Shown here: positions 49,688 through 60,597 of the stretch, piece by piece
Layout: the number at the start of each line of letters is the position of its first letter
Position numbering within the stretch: position 1 is the first letter of the stretch
Origin: Mesorhizobium sp. M2E.F.Ca.ET.219.01.1.1
GTDB taxonomy: Bacteria > Pseudomonadota > Alphaproteobacteria > Rhizobiales > Rhizobiaceae
Reading direction: 5' to 3'
Assembly (NCBI RefSeq): GCF_004016445.2
Contig: NZ_SADT02000005.1
Span: 186,001-250,000, forward strand
DNA: 64,000 nt
Made by a program: the position numbers and the translations under genes
Notes under the pieces: model-generated
Told to the model about the DNA's origin: nothing
Seen by the model: the letters and a program-made list of their open reading frames with translations, nothing else
Database searches by the model: none

Positions 49688-50296
49688 TCAACCGGCTACC
49701 CTCATTTGCAGCTCGCGCGCCCCCTCCAACCCCAGCGGCAAATGTGTCGCCGCCACCACAATCCCTCCATCCTCGAGATGGTCCCGCATCAGCCCCGCGA
49801 ACCTTTCCTCAGAGGCCTTGTCCAGCCCCGCCGTCGGCTCGTCGAGCAGCCAGACCGGCCGCCTGCTGACCAGAAGCTTGGCGATCGACACCCGCCGCCT
49901 TTGCCCGGTCGACAGATAGCCGAAGGGCAGATGCCCGAGGCCGCCGAGCGCCACCGTCTCCAGCGCCTCTTCGACGCTCAACGCCGGTTCGCCCTCGAAA
50001 GCCCGCCAGAAGCCGAGATTCTCCTCGACACTGAGCGCCGTCTTCATCGCGTTGAGATGACCGAGATAATGCGAAGCTGAGGCGACCGTCGGGAAAACCT
50101 CGCCGCCGCCTTCGACCAGCACCTTGCCCCTGGCTGCCGGCAGCAGACCGGCGACAATTCTCAGCAGCGTCGATTTGCCCGAGCCGTTCGGGCCGGTGAC
50201 GATGAGCGCCTCGCCCTGGTCGAGCGCAAAGCCGATGTTGGAGAAAACCGCCTCGCCGCCGCGCTCGCCGCCTAAATTTTCGGCGATCAGCCGCAT
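49688..50296 (-). CDS. ccmA: Haem exporter ATP-binding protein CcmA
   Basis: The 202-residue ABC ATPase of the CcmAB haem-handling transporter. Walker A is LIVTGPNGSGKSTLLRIVAG, the signature is GYLSTGQRRRVSIAKLL and Walker B is PVWLLDEPTAGLDKASE. The short single-domain form is typical of CcmA. The start is set at ATG 50296 (MRLIAENLGG); an ATG or alternative codon at 50317 is possible. First gene of ccmA-ccmB-ccmD-ccmG, divergent from acnA. Confidence 0.95.
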   Translation of the reverse strand: MRLIAENLGGERGGEAVFSNIGFALDQGEALIVTGPNGSGKSTLLRIVAGLLPAARGKVLVEGGGEVFPTVASASHYLGHLNAMKTALSVEENLGFWRAFEGEPALSVEEALETVALGGLGHLPFGYLSTGQRRRVSIAKLLVSRRPVWLLDEPTAGLDKASEERFAGLMRDHLEDGGIVVAATHLPLGLEGARELQMRVAG

Positions 50297-50579
50297 TCTT
50301 GCCCGTCCCGAAAGCACCGTTTCGGAGCCGTTTCCGGCTCACGCAAATTCGTCTTTCGACTGTCTAGAACTATTCCAGGAAATTCTCTATATGCGGATCA
50401 TCCGTGCCAGCGGTCGGCGCGGGATCAGGATTAGCGCCGAACCAGCGCACGCGCCGCCTTGAACGGCTCGGGTTGCTTGGGAGCGGACAGCGGAAATGGC
50501 CGTACCCGCACCTTTGCGCGTGATTGCATGCCAACGGCGTCCGTTCCCTTTCAGGCTGAACAGACAAGGACGGATCGCC

Positions 50580-53270
<2,691 letters not shown>

Positions 53271-53416
53271 TAGGGGAATAAGGGAGTAGGGCAGTAAGGG
53301 AGTAGGGAAAGACACTCCCTACTGCCCTACTGCCCTACTGCCCTACTGCCCTACTGCCCTACTGCCCTACTGCCCTACTGCCCTACTGCCCTACTGCCCT
53401 ACTGCCCTACTGCCCT
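53271..53416. repeat. Octamer hairpin element after acnA
   Basis: Starts at the acnA stop. Five degenerate 8-bp units (AGGGGAAT AAGGGAGT; AGGGCAGT AAGGGAGT; AGGGAAAG) are followed by a short loop and then 12 perfect copies of ACTGCCCT (53321-53416), which are the complement of the left-arm units. It lies between acnA and the convergent ceramidase-family remnant, whose last frame stops within the repeat. Confidence 0.93.
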
Positions 53417-53690
53417 TGCTTTCCAAACCCCGCCGTCGCGGCCAGCAGCACCGCCAGCATCAGCCCGTCGAGCCGATGCCGATCGCGACCACCCACCAGG
53501 CCAGCACCTCGGCGAAGCTGCCGGTCCTGTATCGCCGCACTTGCCGGACGCCTGACAGTCCCGCGGCAATGAAAGCCAGGTTGGTCAAAGCATTAGCCGG
53601 CTCCGCCCAAAGTCTTGGTCCCGTCCGTTCGCAATAAAGATCGACGGAGGTCAGGAGAGTTTGCCACGTGGTGCGGATGCTGCTCCCCGA
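53407..53690 (-). pseudogene. Remnant of a ceramidase-family membrane protein gene
   Basis: Translating the minus strand from ~53690 gives LLTSVDLYCERTGPRLWAEP, then ANALTNLAFIAAGLSGV and VLAWWVVAIGIGSTG before TGA at 53460. YCER, WAEPxNALTN and IGIGS are the first motifs of the alkaline-ceramidase-like family (YCE..WAEP.NA.TN). Shifting one base, LMLAVLLAATAGFGKQGQ continues to TAG at 53407 and looks like a final membrane segment. The ~140-residue middle, including the metal-binding His residues, is missing. So it is a gene with a large internal deletion and a frameshift. No good start codon is seen. Confidence 0.65.
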
Positions 53691-53853
53691 TCGAACCGCG
53701 CCTTGAAATGCAACCGCTCTCCTATTGGGCCCTTACCTGCGGCTGAAACAGCAAAAATTTCACCGCAACGTGACTTCCCGTTGACCGCCGCTTCTGCCAC
53801 ATATTTTAGCAATCAGAACAAAGCCGGCGTCACCGGCGGGAATTGGAAAAGTC

Positions 53854-54642
53854 ATGGCATTTCGAGGACGATTGCGGCTTGCGGCAGCAGCGCTGGCCCT
53901 TACGGCGTTGGGCGGCGTGGCCCTGGCAGCCGAGCCTGAGAAGGCCGCGACCGACAAGCCCCAAACCGACAGACCTTTGGGCGTGGTCGAATTGTTCACC
54001 AGCCAGGGCTGCAGTTCCTGTCCGCCGGCCGACGAGCTCTTCGCCGAACTCGCCGGCAAGGACAACATCATCGCGCTCGCCTACCACGTCAATTACTGGG
54101 ACTATCTCGGCTGGCAGGACACGCTGAGCACCAAGGAGAACACCGAGCGGCAATATGACTATATGCGCGCCTTCGGCAGCCGCTCGGTCTACACGCCACA
54201 GGCCGTCATCAACGGCCGCAGCCACGTCAACGGTGCCAGCCGCAAGGATGTCGACGGCGCCTTGGCCCGGATGGACAGGACCGGCGAAGGCATGCGGGTC
54301 GCCATCAAGGTGAGCCGCACCAGCGACCGTGTCATGATCGACGCGGGCGATGCCGGCAACGGCCCGGCGGATGCCCATGTGGTGATCGTCTATTTCGATC
54401 CGCCGCAGATGGTGAAGATTGGCCAGGGCGAGAACAGCGGCCGCAGCCTGACCTACTGGAACGCCGTTTCCGACATCCAGACCGCCGGCATGTGGCACGG
54501 CAAGGCCCAGCGTTACGAATTGCCGATGACCGAGATCGCCAAGAAGGGCGGCTGCGCGGTGCTGCTGCAGTCGGTCGGCAAGGACGGCATGCCCGGCCCG
54601 ATCCTCGGCGCCGCCTTCATCCGCAAGCCGGATCGGCTTTAG
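53854..54642 (+). CDS. DUF1223 thioredoxin-like periplasmic protein
   Basis: A 262-residue secreted protein. The signal peptide is LAAAALALTALGGVALAAEP (cleavage near residue 26). The DUF1223 domain shows VVELFTSQGCSSCPPADELF with a CxxC motif, AYHVNYWDYLGWQDTLSTKE and SVYTPQAVINGRSHVNG, a thioredoxin-like fold. The redox partner is unknown. It often sits beside acnA in rhizobia; here the pseudogene and repeat lie between. Confidence 0.9.
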   Translation: MAFRGRLRLAAAALALTALGGVALAAEPEKAATDKPQTDRPLGVVELFTSQGCSSCPPADELFAELAGKDNIIALAYHVNYWDYLGWQDTLSTKENTERQYDYMRAFGSRSVYTPQAVINGRSHVNGASRKDVDGALARMDRTGEGMRVAIKVSRTSDRVMIDAGDAGNGPADAHVVIVYFDPPQMVKIGQGENSGRSLTYWNAVSDIQTAGMWHGKAQRYELPMTEIAKKGGCAVLLQSVGKDGMPGPILGAAFIRKPDRL

Positions 54643-54677
54643 CTTTTTCCCTTCTCCCCTTGTGGGAGAAGGGAAAG
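54643..54677 (+). terminator. Hairpin after the DUF1223 gene
   Basis: CTTTTTCCCTTCTCCC, a TTGT-type loop and GGGAGAAGGGAAAG form a ~14-bp stem that begins at the stop codon. There is no long T run after it on the plus strand, so it may be a mRNA-end hairpin or a repeat remnant rather than a strict intrinsic terminator. Confidence 0.5.
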
Positions 54678-54689
54678 CCCCGCCAGCCC

Positions 54690-54726
54690 AATAAAAAACC
54701 GGCGTCAGCTTGCTTCTGACGCCGGT
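54690..54726 (-). terminator. Strong minus-strand terminator in a gene-free stretch
   Basis: ACCGGCGTCAG and CTGACGCCGGT are perfect 11-bp arms with a seven-base loop; on the minus strand they are followed by TTTTTTATT. No minus-strand protein gene ends here, which raises the possibility of a small RNA transcribed from about 54900 towards 54690. Confidence 0.75.
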
Positions 54727-55066
54727 GATTCAGGTTTTGGGATCGTCGCACCTGATTTTTCCAAGGAAAAACCGAGGTTGGTTCGATCCGACGCTGACCC
54801 GTGGGCGGGGGGCTTGGGGTTTACGAGCCGGTGCCGGACCGAACCGTCTCAGGCAACGCCGGTAAACTCGTCGGACATTGGGGCATGAGCGCGGATTATT
54901 TGTGGCGAGATTGTGGCGGAGCATCACCAATTCCAACATGTGTTTCGCAAACGTGACTGGACGTTTGGGAAACCGCGCGACCGGGCGCATGCCTGGCTGG
55001 CCCTTGCAATTCGATCCTGAAAGCGCGAACCTTGGCCGGCGCATGATTCAGTCGAAGGATCGAGGC
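54727..55066. other. Gene-free stretch with hairpins; possible small RNA on the minus strand
   Basis: About 340 bp upstream of the DUF2794 gene. It holds a second hairpin (GATTTTTCC ... GGAAAAACC, near 54755-54774), a C/G-run (GGGCGGGGGGCTTGGGG) and a direct repeat TTGTGGCG (near 54899 and 54910). The plus-strand promoter of the next gene must be here. I see no convincing protein frame: the 104-codon minus frame has no family-like features. Confidence 0.4.
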
Positions 55067-55453
55067 ATGACCGATCACAGCAGCGGGATGGAGGATGGGG
55101 AAGCATCCGGAATATTGATCCCGTTGCACGAGGCGCGCAGCGCACGCCTTGACCAGCCGGTGCGATTCGATCGGCGCGAGCTCGATCAGATCCTGAAGCT
55201 TTACGGACGCATGGTGGCGGCCAACGAATGGCGCGACTATGCCATCGACCATCTTACTGATCGCGCTGTGTTTTCCGTCTTTCGCCGGGCGAGCGAAGTG
55301 CCGCTGTTCCAGATCGTCAAGGACCCGAAGCTGGCGCGTCGGCAAGGCGCATTCGCCGTCATCGCGGCGGGCGGCCGCATCCTGAAGCGGGGCCAGGAAC
55401 TCGGCCGCGTGCTTGGCGTGTTCGATGCCAAGCTGAGGGTGGTCGAGGCGTGA
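55067..55453 (+). CDS. DUF2794 family protein
   Basis: A 128-residue soluble protein conserved in alphaproteobacteria. VRFDRRELDQILKLYGRMVA, NEWRDYAIDHLTDRAVFSVF and PKLARRQGAFAVIAAGGRIL are family hallmarks. The function is unknown. ATG 55067 follows GAAGGATCGAGG; the longer frame to 54878 adds a non-conserved extension. The octamer hairpin element begins at its stop codon. Confidence 0.9.
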   Translation: MTDHSSGMEDGEASGILIPLHEARSARLDQPVRFDRRELDQILKLYGRMVAANEWRDYAIDHLTDRAVFSVFRRASEVPLFQIVKDPKLARRQGAFAVIAAGGRILKRGQELGRVLGVFDAKLRVVEA

Positions 55454-55616
55454 AAAGGGGAACTGGGGAACTGAGGAATTGAAGAACTGAGGAAAAAAGC
55501 CGCGGCTCCAGCGGGCCCTGAGCGCCCCTTCTTCAGTTCTTCAGTTCTTCAGTTCTTCAGTTCTTCAGTTCTTCAGTTCTTCAGTTCTTCAGTTCTTCAG
55601 TTCTTCAGTTCTTCAG
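55454..55616. repeat. Octamer hairpin element between the DUF2794 and GNAT genes
   Basis: It begins right after the DUF2794 TGA with degenerate units (GGGGAACT GGGGAACT; GAGGAATT GAAGAACT; GAGG), then a GC-rich ~40-nt loop, then 11 perfect copies of TTCTTCAG (55529-55616), complementary to the left-arm units. The stop codon of the convergent GNAT gene lies within the repeat. Confidence 0.93.
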
Positions 55617-56191
55617 TTCCCCGTGAGCCCCCCGCGAAATCTCCGCTCCGGCAGCGAATCCGGGTCGGGCGGCAATTCCGCGCCGCCATTCAGCGGCAGC
55701 TGCATGAACACCGTGTCCAGCCAGCGCCCGTGCTTGTAGCCGGATCCTTCCAGGCGCCCGGAATGACGGAAGCCAAGTTTTTCGTGCAGCCGCACCGAGG
55801 CGCTGTCGGCATGGCCGTCGCCGATGACCGCGATGATCTGGCGAAAGCCCGCCTTGCGTGCCGTTTCGATCAGCGCCAGCATCAGCAGCGAGCCCACGCC
55901 CTGCCCCTTGGCCTCGGGCGCGACATAGACCGAATCCTCGATGACGAACCTGTAGGCGGGGCGCGGCCGGAGCGGTCCGGCATAGGCATAGCCGAGCACG
56001 GCGCCGTCCTTCTCTGCTACGAGATAGGGAAAGCCGCCCGCCGTCAGATTGTCGAATCGATTGCCCATCTCGGCGCGGCTGGGCGGCTCCAGCTCGTAGC
56101 TCGCCGTGCCGTGGACGACCGCATCGGCATAGATTTCGGTGATCCGGTCGAGGTCAGCCGCGGTGGCGGCCCTGATCGCGATATTGCTCAT
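55613..56191 (-). CDS. GNAT N-acetyltransferase, phosphinothricin acetyltransferase-like
   Basis: A 192-residue GNAT enzyme. IRAATAADLDRITEIYADAV, ASYELEPPSRAEMGNRF and AYAGPLRPRPAYRFVIEDSV are typical of the Pat/MnaT group that acetylates phosphinothricin or methionine sulfoximine-like amino acids. The acetyl-CoA loop is VAPEAKGQGVGSLLMLALIE. HEKLGFRHSGRLEGSGYKHG is conserved. The last codons reach into the TTCTTCAG repeat, so length changes of the repeat could in principle shift the end. Confidence 0.92.
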   Translation of the reverse strand: MSNIAIRAATAADLDRITEIYADAVVHGTASYELEPPSRAEMGNRFDNLTAGGFPYLVAEKDGAVLGYAYAGPLRPRPAYRFVIEDSVYVAPEAKGQGVGSLLMLALIETARKAGFRQIIAVIGDGHADSASVRLHEKLGFRHSGRLEGSGYKHGRWLDTVFMQLPLNGGAELPPDPDSLPERRFRGGLTGN

Positions 56192-56239
56192 AATCTATGC
56201 AGTTTATTTTCCTGCCTCGATAACAGCAGAGGCATGCGC

Positions 56240-56272
56240 AAAAGGAAAGGGCGGCCGTTGGGCCGCCCTTTC
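56240..56272 (-). terminator. Terminator of the Bax-inhibitor-1 gene
   Basis: On the minus strand AAAGGGCGGCC CAAC GGCCGCCCTTT forms a strong stem followed by CCTTTTGC. It lies about 40 bp after the stop at 56309. Confidence 0.8.
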
Positions 56273-56308
56273 GCAACTCTATGGTCCAGTGAGACTGGGG
56301 AACCGCCC

Positions 56309-57049
56309 TTAGCGGCGGTCGCCCATGAACTGCAGCAGGAACATGAACAGGTTGATGAAGTCGAGATAGAGGCGCAGCGCGCCCATGATCGCCTTGCGGC
56401 CGGCGACGTCGGCGACGTCACCCTCGAAATACATCTCCTTGATCTTCTGCGTGTCGTAGGCGGTAAGACCGGCGAAGACCAGCACGCCGATCGCCGAGAT
56501 GGCGAAGGCGAGCGCCGACGACTGCAGGAAGATGTTGATCAGCATCGCGATCAGCAGGCCGATCACGCCCATGATCAGGAACGAGCCGAACGCCGACAGG
56601 TCGCGCCTGGTCGTGTAGCCGTAGAGCGACAGACCGCCGAAGGCTGCGGCCGTGGCGAAGAAGGTCTGGGTGATGCTGGTGCCGGTGTAGACGAGGAAGA
56701 TCGTCGACAGCGACAGGCCGACAAGGCCGGCATAGACCCAGAACGTGGTCTGCGCCGCCGCCACGCTCATCGACTGAATGCGGAACGACAGGAACATCAC
56801 CGCGGCGAGCGGCGCCAGGATGACGACCCAGCGGAACGCGCTGGCATAGATGAGCTGGCCGAAACCGGTCAGCTGGCCGTCGCCCGTGACGGCGAGATGG
56901 AAAGCGCCCCAGGCGGCAAGGCCGGTAATGAGCAGGCCAAGCCCCATGAGGTTGTAGACTTTGATCATATAGGCGCGCAGGCCCTGATCGATATCGACGC
57001 GCGCGCCGGGGGCGGCGGACGTCTGGTAGTTGCGAATGGGATCAGCCAT
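56309..57049 (-). CDS. Bax inhibitor-1/YccA family membrane protein
   Basis: A 246-residue protein with seven membrane helices. RAYMIKVYNLMGLGLLITGL, FWVYAGLVGLSLSTIFLVYT, GLTAYDTQKIKEMYF and ALRLYLDFINLFMFLLQFMG are the BI-1/YccA signature segments, including the conserved Asp pair. The family forms pH-dependent calcium leak channels in studied cases and YccA interacts with FtsH in E. coli. ATG 57049 is chosen; the frame continuing to 57232 is non-conserved. Confidence 0.94.
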   Translation of the reverse strand: MADPIRNYQTSAAPGARVDIDQGLRAYMIKVYNLMGLGLLITGLAAWGAFHLAVTGDGQLTGFGQLIYASAFRWVVILAPLAAVMFLSFRIQSMSVAAAQTTFWVYAGLVGLSLSTIFLVYTGTSITQTFFATAAAFGGLSLYGYTTRRDLSAFGSFLIMGVIGLLIAMLINIFLQSSALAFAISAIGVLVFAGLTAYDTQKIKEMYFEGDVADVAGRKAIMGALRLYLDFINLFMFLLQFMGDRR

Positions 57050-57194
57050 TGGAAATCCTCTGTTGCTTCTGCCCCGTCCGGTGACAGGTCTTTTGAGACC
57101 GGGCGCCGCTGGCGGAGCTCCAGCATGCCTGCGCAAAATATGAGCGTTCTCGGCGTCAAGAACAAGACGGTAACGCGCGGTAACGCTTTGTGAG

Positions 57195-57221
57195 AAAGCA
57201 AAAGGCCGGTTTTTGGGCCTT
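57195..57221 (-). terminator. Possible terminator of the ybbA-ybbP operon
   Basis: AAGGCC and GGCCTT arms around an eight-base loop, followed on the minus strand by TTGCTTTC. It is a short stem and weak T run, 55 bp after the permease stop. Confidence 0.4.
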
Positions 57222-57276
57222 CCGAACGCCATTCTTACAAAGATTTAACGGAGCAGGGACTTGGAGCCGCGCTCGG

Positions 57277-59817
57277 TCAGAGATTGCGCAGCACCGGCGC
57301 CGCCTGGTGGCCAAGCACCCGCCAGGTGCCGGCAAGGCCGATGCCGACGGTGACCGTCAGCGAAACCAGGATCGTCGCCACCGCCACCTCCGGCATGAAA
57401 TGCGACGACAGCGTCATGATATGCGCGACCACGAACCAGGCGGCGGTGCCGCCGGCGGCCAGCGCGAACAGCGCCGTCGCAAGACCGATCAGCACATATT
57501 CCAGCGAGAAAGCGGCGATCAGCGTCCGCCTTGTCGCGCCGAGCGTCTTCAGCACCACGGCGTCATGGATGCGCGCCCGGTTGCCGGCGGCCAAGGCGCC
57601 TGAGAGCACCAGCACCGAGGCGATCAGCGCCACGCCGGCAGCAGTGCGGATCGCCGTGCCCAGTTGCGCCACCAGCCGGTTGACGATGTCGAGCGCGTCC
57701 TTGACGCGCACCGTCGTCACCGCCGGAAAGGCGCGGGTGACAGCGTTGAGCAGCCTCGCGTCGTCGGCCGCGGTGGCTTGTTTGTCGGTCAGCGTCGCCA
57801 GCCAGCCATGCGGCGCCCCGGCAAAGGCGTTGGGCGAGAACACCATGACGAAGTTGATGCCCATCGTCCCCCACTCAACCTGACGGAAATTGGCGATCTT
57901 CGCGGTGACGTTGCGTCCCAGCACATTGACGGTGACTGTATCGCCGAGCTTCAGCCCGATGGCCTTGCCCTCCTCGGCCGAGAACGACACCAGCGGCTCG
58001 CCGGAATAATCCTGCGGCCACCACGCGCCTTCGGTCAGCGTCGCGTTTTCCGGCTGCCTGGCGTCATAGGTCAGGCCGCGGTCGCCGCGCAGTACCCAGG
58101 CGCCGTCGGCCGGGATCTTCACCTTGTCGACGTCGACGCCGTTGAGCGCCATGATGCGGCCGCGCAGCATCGGCACCTTGACCAGCGTTCCACGAGGCGA
58201 CTCATTGCCGACAAGGCTGGCGAAGGCGTCGACATCGCTGCTCTGGATGTCGACGAAGAAGAAGTTCGGCGCCCGCTCAGGCAGGCTGCCGGAGATCTGC
58301 TGCCTGAGATTCCCGTCGATCAGCGCCAGCGTCACCAGAAGCGTCAGCCCGAGCCCGAGCGACAGCACCACCGAAGGCGTCAGCGCGCCGGGCCGATGAA
58401 TGTTGCCGAGCGCCAGCCTCAATGAGACGGAGCGCACGCGCGGGCTCTTCCTGGCCGCCCATTGCACCAGCGCCGCCACCAGCCGTAGCACCAGGAAGGC
58501 AAAGACGGTGGCGCCGACGAAGATCGAGGCGATGCGATAGTCGTTGGCCGAAAGGATCGCTAGTGTCGCCAGCGCAACGACGATCGTGAGCGCCGCGCCC
58601 GTATAGGGCAGACGCGGCAGGCCGCGGCTCTCGAATCCCATCTCGCGGAACAGCGCGGTTGCCGGCACGTCGCGGGCGCGGCCGAGCGGCAGAAGCGCGA
58701 AAGCCAGCGTCACCAGCAGGCCGAACAGCGCCGCCATGGCGAGCGCGCCGGGATAGAAGCCGCCTTGCGCCGGCACGGGGATGACGGACTGCAGGAGCGC
58801 GCTCGCCACGAACGGCATCGCCGCGCCCAGGATCAGCCCAAGCACGATGCCGAGACCCGCGATCAAAAGGATCTGCACCAGATAGACGGTGAAGACGAAG
58901 CCGCCCGAGGCGCCGAGGCTCTTGAAGGTAGCGATGACGCCGCGCTTGCCGTCGAGATAGGCGCGCACGGCGTTTGCCACGCCGACGCCGCCGACCACCA
59001 GCGCCGTCAGCCCGACCAGGGTCAGGAATTGCGAGAAACGCTCGATATTGGCCGACAGCGCGGGCGCGGCGTTGCTGCGCGTGCGGATCGACCAGCCAGC
59101 CTGCGGGAAATCCTTCGCGGCTTGAGCCTGGATATCCTTGATCCGCGTCTCGGACGTCCCGTCGGGCAGCCGCACCTTATAGGCGTTCTCGACCAGGCTG
59201 CCGGGCTGCACCAGGCCGGAAGCGGCGAGGCCCTCGCGCGACATCATCAGCCGCGGTGCGAAGCCGAAACCGTCCGACACCGCGTCCGGCTCGTTGACCA
59301 GCCTGGCGCGCAGCTCGAAAACGGCGCTGCCAAGCTTCAGCCTGTCACCGACGTGCAGGTTGAGACGCTCGAACAACAGGTCTGGCGCGGCGGCGCCGAA
59401 CACGCCTGACCGCTCCCCGAACAATTGCTCCCTCGGCAGCGCCGGATCCGTTTCCAGCGCGCCGTAGAGCGGATAGGCGCCGTCGACCGCCTTGGCTTCG
59501 ACCAGCGCCTGGTCGGAGCCGTCTTCCAGCCGCGCCATCGAGCGCATGCCGGAGTTGAGCGACACCGTGCCGAGGCTCCTGATGAAGCCAAGCTCGGCGT
59601 CCGAAGCGCTGCGCTGGTTGACCTGGAAGCGCAGATCGCCGCCGAGCAGCGTCTGACCCTGGTTGGCGACGCCGGCGCTGATCGCCTGCGCCACCGAATT
59701 GACGCCGCCGATCGCCGCGACGCCGAGCGCGATGCAGGCGAGGAAGATCATGAAGCCGGACAGGCCGCCGCGCATCTCGCGCAGCGAGAAGCGGATGGCG
59801 AGCTTCAATGTCCGCAT
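57277..59817 (-). CDS. ybbP: ABC transporter permease, FtsX-like (YbbP type)
   Basis: An 846-residue permease with about ten helices and two FtsX-type cores: FLTLVGLTALVVGGVGVANA with AYLDGKRGVIATFKSLGASG, and AAGNRARIHDAVVLKTLGAT near the end. A large periplasmic domain lies between the first helix (LSGFMIFLACIALGVAAIGG) and residue ~250. It forms a MacB/LolCDE-like exporter with YbbA. The start overlaps the ybbA stop in TGATG. The physiological substrate is unknown. Confidence 0.93.
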   Translation of the reverse strand: MRTLKLAIRFSLREMRGGLSGFMIFLACIALGVAAIGGVNSVAQAISAGVANQGQTLLGGDLRFQVNQRSASDAELGFIRSLGTVSLNSGMRSMARLEDGSDQALVEAKAVDGAYPLYGALETDPALPREQLFGERSGVFGAAAPDLLFERLNLHVGDRLKLGSAVFELRARLVNEPDAVSDGFGFAPRLMMSREGLAASGLVQPGSLVENAYKVRLPDGTSETRIKDIQAQAAKDFPQAGWSIRTRSNAAPALSANIERFSQFLTLVGLTALVVGGVGVANAVRAYLDGKRGVIATFKSLGASGGFVFTVYLVQILLIAGLGIVLGLILGAAMPFVASALLQSVIPVPAQGGFYPGALAMAALFGLLVTLAFALLPLGRARDVPATALFREMGFESRGLPRLPYTGAALTIVVALATLAILSANDYRIASIFVGATVFAFLVLRLVAALVQWAARKSPRVRSVSLRLALGNIHRPGALTPSVVLSLGLGLTLLVTLALIDGNLRQQISGSLPERAPNFFFVDIQSSDVDAFASLVGNESPRGTLVKVPMLRGRIMALNGVDVDKVKIPADGAWVLRGDRGLTYDARQPENATLTEGAWWPQDYSGEPLVSFSAEEGKAIGLKLGDTVTVNVLGRNVTAKIANFRQVEWGTMGINFVMVFSPNAFAGAPHGWLATLTDKQATAADDARLLNAVTRAFPAVTTVRVKDALDIVNRLVAQLGTAIRTAAGVALIASVLVLSGALAAGNRARIHDAVVLKTLGATRRTLIAAFSLEYVLIGLATALFALAAGGTAAWFVVAHIMTLSSHFMPEVAVATILVSLTVTVGIGLAGTWRVLGHQAAPVLRNL

Positions 59818-60515
59818 CAGGCGGGTACCTTCACGGCTTTCGGCGCGTCCTCGATCCGCCCGGAGCGCATCGAGACCTGGCGCGCGCAGCGCGCGGCGAG
59901 CGCCGGATCATGCGTGACCAGCACCAGCGTCATGCCGCGTTCCGCCGCCTTGGCGAACAGAAGATCGGCGATCTGCTTGCCCGTCGCCTGGTCGAGATTG
60001 CCGGTCGGCTCGTCGGCGATGAGGATGCGCGGCGACGGCGCCAGCGCCCGCGCGATCGCCACGCGCTGCTGCTCGCCGCCGGAAAGCTCGCCTGGATAAT
60101 GCGTCACGCGGTCGCTCAGGCCGACCGCCGCGAGCTCGCGCGCGGCGACGCCGAACGGATCGGCATGGCCGGCGAGCTCGAGCGGCACCGCGACATTCTC
60201 CAGCGCCGTCATATTGGGGATGAGATGGAAGGACTGGAACACGATGCCGATGTTTCGCCCCCGAAACGAAGCAATCTGGTCCTCGCTTTTGCCATTGATC
60301 AGCTCGCCGGCGATCCGGACCGTGCCCGAATCGACCCGCTCCAGGCCGGCCAAAACCATCAGCAGCGTGGACTTGCCGGAACCCGAAGGGCCGACAATGC
60401 CTGTGGCTTGCCCGGCCGCCACATCCATGCTCACGCCCTTCAGCACATGGACGGAGGACGCGCCCTCGCCGAGCGTCAGCGATACGTCCCTCAGCGCGAT
60501 GACGGCTTCTGTCAC
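59817..60515 (-). CDS. ybbA: ABC transporter ATP-binding protein (YbbA/LolD type)
   Basis: A 232-residue ATPase. Walker A is GIVGPSGSGKSTLLMVLAGL, the signature is HYPGELSGGEQQRVAIARAL, Walker B is ILIADEPTGNLD and THDPALAARC holds the switch His. The start is GTG 60515. It is divergent from tesA: the tesA/ybbA/ybbP arrangement is the same as in E. coli and many proteobacteria, which supports the names. Confidence 0.95.
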   Translation of the reverse strand: MTEAVIALRDVSLTLGEGASSVHVLKGVSMDVAAGQATGIVGPSGSGKSTLLMVLAGLERVDSGTVRIAGELINGKSEDQIASFRGRNIGIVFQSFHLIPNMTALENVAVPLELAGHADPFGVAARELAAVGLSDRVTHYPGELSGGEQQRVAIARALAPSPRILIADEPTGNLDQATGKQIADLLFAKAAERGMTLVLVTHDPALAARCARQVSMRSGRIEDAPKAVKVPA

Positions 60516-60597
60516 AATAAAAGCGCCCTATATGTGAAAAAAGGAGACGGCCCGTGTCTCCTTCCTTGGGTTGTTTCGGTCATATGGGGCTCGCCGC

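Noticed and set aside
53321..53416. CRISPR array
   Set aside because: The units are 8 bp with no spacers; it is a simple tandem array. The same holds for 55529-55616.
53416..53637. Plus-strand 73-codon frame after the acnA repeat
   Set aside because: The minus strand of the same DNA gives clear ceramidase-family motifs, so the plus frame is a shadow of the remnant.
54770..54800. Possible tRNA, because GGTTCGATCC resembles a T-arm
   Set aside because: No matching acceptor, anticodon or D arm at the right distances on either strand.
54730..55044. 104-codon minus-strand frame in the gap before DUF2794
   Set aside because: Arg/Pro-rich with no family pattern; the region looks more like structured non-coding sequence.
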